Assembly (NCBI GenBank): GCA_963735025.1
Contig: CAVTJG010000009.1
Location: 744,001-808,000, forward strand
Reading direction: 5' to 3'
DNA length: 64,000 nt
Origin: JAABRB01 sp963735025
GTDB lineage: Bacteria > Pseudomonadota > Gammaproteobacteria > Burkholderiales > SG8-39
The position numbers and the translations under genes were made by a program. Below, in pieces: positions 60,727-64,000 of the stretch; the stretch's first letter is position 1; every line of letters starts with the position of its first letter. Below the pieces are notes generated by a model. That model was not told the DNA's origin. It made no database searches and worked only from the letters and a program-made list of their open reading frames with translations.

Positions 60727-61518
60727 CTAGGAAAGCAATCGTTTGCGAAACAGGATGAGCGCAGCGTAAAAGGCGACCGCGCCGTACGCGATCAGCACCA
60801 ACAAGTGTAGCGCGATGTCCGCAGGAATTTCGCCGAGCAGCAGCGGGCGCACGAGCAAGGTGGCATGCGTGAGCGGCAGTGCGTGCGAGACGATCTGGAT
60901 GCCCGCGGGCAGCTGATCGACCGGGAAGAAGACGCCGGAAAGCATCGCCATCGGCGTGATGAACAGCGTGAAGTAGTACATGAAGAAATCGTACGAGGGC
61001 GACACCGCCGTCACGACCAGCCCGAGCCCGCTGAACGCGAAGCCGATCACCGGGATGAGCGGCAGGACCCAGAGCGCGAGCCAGCTCTTGAGCAGACCCA
61101 GCGCCGCGGCCACCAGCAGGATCGCCAGGCCGGAGAGGAACGACTTGCTCGCCGCCCACGTGCATTCACCGAGCACGATGTCCTCCAGCGCGAGCGGCGC
61201 GTTCAGCATGGCATCCCAGCTGCGCTGCACCTGCATGCGCGAGAAAGAGGAATAGAGGGTCTCGAACGTCGCGCTGTTCATGGTCGAGAAGCAAACCGTC
61301 CCGGCCGCAAGATAGACGATATACGGAACGCCATTCACTTCCGGGAGCAGCCTGCCCAGACCGTAACCGAAGCCGAGCATGTAGATCATCGGATCGGCCA
61401 GATTGCCGAGCATCGAGGGCACCGCGAGCTTTTGCCAGACGAGGAACATGCGGCGCCAGACGGCCGTGAAGCGCCACGAGAGCTGCGGCGGCGCGAACGA
61501 ATAGGCGGCCGGGATCAT
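60727..61518 (-). CDS. ABC-2 type exporter permease (NodJ-like)
   Basis: The 263-residue protein has six membrane helices and the ABC-2 pattern (LGNLADPMIYMLGFGYGLG, MNSATFETLYSSFSRM, WAASKSFLSGLAILLVAAAL, FYFTLFITPMAMLSGVFFP-type). It matches the NodJ family, which with NodI exports lipo-oligosaccharides in rhizobia; in other bacteria the cargo is unknown. 24 bp downstream of its ATPase gene. Confidence 0.87.
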   Translation of the reverse strand: MIPAAYSFAPPQLSWRFTAVWRRMFLVWQKLAVPSMLGNLADPMIYMLGFGYGLGRLLPEVNGVPYIVYLAAGTVCFSTMNSATFETLYSSFSRMQVQRSWDAMLNAPLALEDIVLGECTWAASKSFLSGLAILLVAAALGLLKSWLALWVLPLIPVIGFAFSGLGLVVTAVSPSYDFFMYYFTLFITPMAMLSGVFFPVDQLPAGIQIVSHALPLTHATLLVRPLLLGEIPADIALHLLVLIAYGAVAFYAALILFRKRLLS

Positions 61519-61542
61519 GATGCCATCTCGTCGATCAGGAAG

Positions 61543-62493
61543 TCAGTCACGCAGCTCCCTTCCGGTCAGCTTTAGGAACACGTCCTCCAGGTTGGCGGGC
61601 CGGTGCAGGTAGCGAAGCTCCGGCTCGTGCTCCAGGCTCGCGAGGAGTGGCGTGTCATCCGTGGTGTAGCAGAACACAGTGTCGCCCGCCCGCTCGATGC
61701 GGCTGGCCAGTGCGCGTCCCGTTCGTTCCGTCCAGGCGTCCGTGCCGTCGCCGTGCACCTCGACCACGTGGCGTTCGATATGCCGGCGCACGAGCTCGCG
61801 CGGCGCGCCCGCGGCAATGATCTGGCCGCGATCGATGATCACCAGCCGGTTGCACAGCCGCTCGGCTTCCTCCATGAAATGCGTGGTGAGCAGGATGGTC
61901 TTGCCCTGTCCCGTAAGACGGCGCAGCCGCTCCCAGATGAGGTGGCGGGCCTGCGGATCGAGCCCGGTAGTCGGCTCGTCCATGAAAACCACGTCCGGGT
62001 CGTTGATGAGCGCCCGCGCCAAGGTGAGCCGGCGCTTCATTCCGCCCGAGAGCGTCGCAATCTTCGACTCGGCACGGCCCGCGAGCCCGGCGAATTCCAC
62101 GAGTCCCGGAATGCGCGCCCGCAGCACCTCGGCGCGGATGCCGAAGTATCGGCCGTAGACGAGCAGGTTCTCGGCCACCGTGAAATCGGGATCGAGGTTG
62201 TCCATCTGCGGGACCACGCCGATCCGCATGCGCGCTTCGCGGCCGCGCGCGGGAACCGGCTTGTCGAGCACGGTGATCTCGCCGGCGTCCGGAGTGGTGA
62301 GTCCGAGCGCGAGTCGCAACGTGGTCGTTTTGCCCGCGCCGTTGGGGCCGAGCAATCCGAAACACTCGCCGCGCCGGAGCGAGAAATCGATGCCCGCCAG
62401 GACTTCCTGGGCCCCGTACGACTTGCGCAGGCCGCGTACGCTGAGCACCGTGCCCGCACCCTGCTCGCCGGCTGAAATGTCGGGCTCGATCAT
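61543..62493 (-). CDS. ABC exporter ATPase (NodI-like)
   Basis: The 316-residue ATPase has Walker A GPNGAGKTTTLR, signature LSGGMKRRLTLARAL, Walker B DVVFMDEPTTGLDPQ, H-loop LLTTHFMEEAERLC, and the C-terminal NodI/DrrA-type extension (about 230-316). Pairs with the permease downstream. No nod genes or other cargo clues are nearby. Confidence 0.9.
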   Translation of the reverse strand: MIEPDISAGEQGAGTVLSVRGLRKSYGAQEVLAGIDFSLRRGECFGLLGPNGAGKTTTLRLALGLTTPDAGEITVLDKPVPARGREARMRIGVVPQMDNLDPDFTVAENLLVYGRYFGIRAEVLRARIPGLVEFAGLAGRAESKIATLSGGMKRRLTLARALINDPDVVFMDEPTTGLDPQARHLIWERLRRLTGQGKTILLTTHFMEEAERLCNRLVIIDRGQIIAAGAPRELVRRHIERHVVEVHGDGTDAWTERTGRALASRIERAGDTVFCYTTDDTPLLASLEHEPELRYLHRPANLEDVFLKLTGRELRD

Positions 62494-62507
62494 GGGGCGC
62501 GGATCGT

Positions 62508-63167
62508 TCAGTGCCAGTTCCCTTTCACGATGTCACGGATGATGTTCAACCGACGGTGAAAGAAGTGGTCGGCCCCGGGAATCACGATTACCGGCAACTC
62601 CTGGGGACGCGCCCAGTCGAGCACCCGCGCGAGCGGCACGGTCTCGTCGTGCTCGCCGTGAATGACGATGGTGCCGGCCGGAACGGTCGGCGTGGTGTAC
62701 TTGCGCTCGCCGAGGTCGCCCGCGGCGGTGCCTACGAGCACCAATCGCTCCGATGTCACGCGCTGCGCGACGCGCGTCTGAACGTAGCTGCCGAAGGAGA
62801 AACCGGCAAGCGCGAGCGGCTTCTCGCCGAAGCGATCGCGAGCATATTCGATCACCGCGAGCATGTCGTCCGTCTCGCCTTCGCCGTGGTCGTGCGTCCC
62901 CTCCGACTTGCCCACGCCGCGAAAGTTCGGACGGATTGCGACGTAGCCGAGCTCGACGAACGCGCGCGCGAGTGTCGCCACGACCTTGTTGGTGAGCGTG
63001 CCGCCGAAAAGCGGATGGGGATGGCAGACGAGCGCGATGCCGCGCACGCCTTCGGAGACGCCGTCCGCGGGAAAAACGGTCGGATGCTCGACGACCGTCT
63101 CGATCCGTCCGGCCGGCCCGGCGACGAAGACGTGCTCTTCGGATTTCCGTCTCAGGGAGCTTTGCAT
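62508..63167 (-). CDS. Alpha/beta hydrolase (COG2945-like)
   Basis: The 219-residue protein has the oxyanion region LVCHPHPLFGGTLTNKV, RPNFRGVGKSEGTHDHGEGE, the nucleophile elbow GFSFGS (Ser), an Asp in GEHDETVPL, and the final His in ADHFFHRRL. This is the small dienelactone-hydrolase-like family with PHP-GG motif; the substrate is unknown. ATG 63167 was chosen over a far upstream start whose extension is antisense to the ferredoxin gene. Confidence 0.86.
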   Translation of the reverse strand: MQSSLRRKSEEHVFVAGPAGRIETVVEHPTVFPADGVSEGVRGIALVCHPHPLFGGTLTNKVVATLARAFVELGYVAIRPNFRGVGKSEGTHDHGEGETDDMLAVIEYARDRFGEKPLALAGFSFGSYVQTRVAQRVTSERLVLVGTAAGDLGERKYTTPTVPAGTIVIHGEHDETVPLARVLDWARPQELPVIVIPGADHFFHRRLNIIRDIVKGNWH

Positions 63168-63213
63168 GCGACGAGCGTGGCAAGGAGAGGAGGTGCCCCT
63201 TGCGTGTTCGAGT

Positions 63214-63522
63214 CTATATGCGCAGCCGCTCGACGACGCGCCCGTGCACCAGGTGCTCGTCGATGATTTCGTCGATGTCGGTCTTGTCGACGTAGGTGTA
63301 CCAGACCTCTTCCGGATACACCACGATGACTGGGCCCTCGTCGCAGCGGTCCAGACACCCGGCGGTATTGATTCGCACCTTGCCCTCGCCACTCAGCTTG
63401 AGCGCCTTGACGCGGTCTTTCGCATACGCGCGCACATCCTTCGCGCCGCGGTCCGCACAGCAGGCCTCGCCCGGCTCGCGCTGGTTGCAGCAGAAGAAGA
63501 CGTGATGCTTGTAGTAGCTCAT
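63214..63522 (-). CDS. Thioredoxin-like [2Fe-2S] ferredoxin
   Basis: The 102-residue protein has a thioredoxin fold with the cluster cysteines C11/C12 (HVFFCCNQREPG), C21/C22 (ACCADRGAKD), C56 and C60 (TAGCLDRCDEGP), then VVYPEEVWYTYV. It resembles the shethna-type/NuoE-like ferredoxins. The doubled cysteines at both N-terminal positions are usual for this family. 46 bp upstream of the hydrolase gene; the redox partner is unknown. Confidence 0.9.
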   Translation of the reverse strand: MSYYKHHVFFCCNQREPGEACCADRGAKDVRAYAKDRVKALKLSGEGKVRINTAGCLDRCDEGPVIVVYPEEVWYTYVDKTDIDEIIDEHLVHGRVVERLRI

Positions 63523-63744
63523 GAGAATGGATCACCGCTGGAGTCGGGAACGCCGCGCGCGACGCGCGGGAACTCTCGATTATAGCCAGCGCGATTCCGT
63601 GGCGTGCGCGATTCTCCAGCAGCCCGCCGGGCATGCGGCGCATGAAATCGGTGATAGCCTACGATGCTCGGGCAGCCGGGGATCGGCGGCCTGGCCGCTC
63701 TGCCCTCGGCCCCTGGCCCACAATTCATCGTCGAGCGACCCGTC

Positions 63745-64000
63745 ATGAAGATCTCGCAACTGGAAGTCCACATCCTGCGCGCGCCGGACGACGGCCGACC
63801 GCACTGGGTCAGCCATTTCAAGGTCCCGAAAGCGAACGAGATCCTGGTTCGGCTGAGAACCGACTCGGGCGTCGAGGGCATCGGGCTCGCCACGAGCTAT
63901 ACGCCGATCGAGGCCGCGATCCATGCCTTTCGAACAGGCATCGGCGAGCTCGTCGTCGGCGCCGATCCGCTGGCGCCCGAGCGCCTCTACGAAAAGCTTT
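63745..64000 (+). CDS. Enolase-superfamily (mandelate racemase/muconate lactonizing) enzyme, 5' part
   Basis: 85 residues from ATG 63745 run off the right edge with no stop. They show the N-terminal capping domain of the superfamily: MKISQLEVHILRAP, ANEILVRLRTDSGVEGIGLA, AFRTGIGELVVGADPLAPERLYEKL. The catalytic barrel (Lys, metal-binding Asp/Glu) lies outside the window. Expected to dehydrate or epimerise an acid sugar or aryl acid. The 222 bp between it and the ferredoxin start hold no other gene that I can see. Confidence 0.82.
   Translation, partial: MKISQLEVHILRAPDDGRPHWVSHFKVPKANEILVRLRTDSGVEGIGLATSYTPIEAAIHAFRTGIGELVVGADPLAPERLYEKL

Noticed and set aside
60587..61165. Minus-strand frame ending past the duplicated hemJ start
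   Set aside because: It is out of frame with the ABC permease and passes through the palindromic repeat; the permease frame 60727-61518 is the real gene.
1..64000. CRISPR arrays, tRNA or rRNA genes, insertion sequences, prophage
   Set aside because: I found no regularly spaced repeats, no tRNA T-loop signature in a cloverleaf context, no rRNA and no transposase or integrase-like frame.

Overview
The window is GC-rich, tightly packed bacterial chromosome with no rRNA, tRNA, CRISPR array or transposase that I could recognise. Gene content and order point to a betaproteobacterium. The blocks hemL-thiE-thiD / rubredoxin / pilGHIJ-chpA, yqgE-ruvX-pyrR-pyrB-pyrC' and DUF167-yggT-proC-yggS / pilT-pilU are arrangements known from Burkholderiales, Rhodocyclales and Nitrosomonadales. 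This taxonomic call is inference from gene order, not from a search. LAYOUT. 0-5 kb: accessory genes (secreted methyltransferase-like protein, RNase D-like exonuclease, a frame-broken EamA transporter, an SDR remnant, cupin, GFA-type zinc protein) and a membrane VWA protein. 5-9.5 kb: NYN nuclease, UMF1-type transporter, MgtE, MscL. 9.5-12.5 kb: tetrapyrrole and thiamine genes plus rubredoxin. 12.7-22.6 kb: the type IV pilus chemosensory (Chp/Pil) pathway, ending in a 2,014-residue hybrid histidine kinase; its motor ATPases PilT and PilU are at 34-36.3 kb. 22.7-25.3 kb: photolyase and a metallo-beta-lactamase-fold lipoprotein. 25.4-27.6 kb: amidohydrolase and DUF1185 protein. 27.7-31.4 kb: yqgE-ruvX-pyrRBC', where the dihydroorotase homologue has lost its metal-binding HxH. 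31.5-33.9 kb: DUF167, YggT, ProC, YggS. 36.6-40.7 kb: small secreted proteins, a Crp/Fnr regulator, ArsC, a VOC protein and a MetE-like protein. 40.7-45.9 kb: TRAP transporter, RlmL-like methyltransferase, Gfo/Idh oxidoreductase. 46-51.5 kb: tandem-OsmC protein, UbiX-like protein, MaoC, ThDP enzyme, thioesterase, 1-Cys peroxiredoxin. 51.5-55.1 kb: an Mla/Mce-type lipid ABC operon. 55.3-56.3 kb: an unusual ClpX paralogue. 56.6-60.1 kb: YggX, a DUF971 protein and a radical SAM / ATP-grasp pair. 60.2-63.5 kb: HemJ, a NodIJ-like ABC exporter, an alpha/beta hydrolase and a thioredoxin-like ferredoxin. The right edge cuts an enolase-superfamily gene. MOST INTERESTING. (1) A radical SAM protein with a CxxxCxxC cluster and a C-terminal Cys-Cys-Ala-Glu-Pro tail sits 12 bp from an ATP-grasp ligase; they look like a two-gene biosynthetic pair. 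(2) A small palindromic repeat (core TGGGGGATATACAAGGGG) interrupts two otherwise compact gene junctions. In both, 43-46 bp of the neighbouring gene end is duplicated around it (phr / MBL lipoprotein and ABC permease / hemJ). (3) A ClpX-like AAA+ protein lacks the zinc domain, the RKH loop and the ClpP-docking IGF loop. (4) At least nine single-base frameshifts, several in homopolymers, break otherwise well-conserved genes. They look more like sequencing or assembly indels than true decay, and should be resolved before any of these genes is called a pseudogene.
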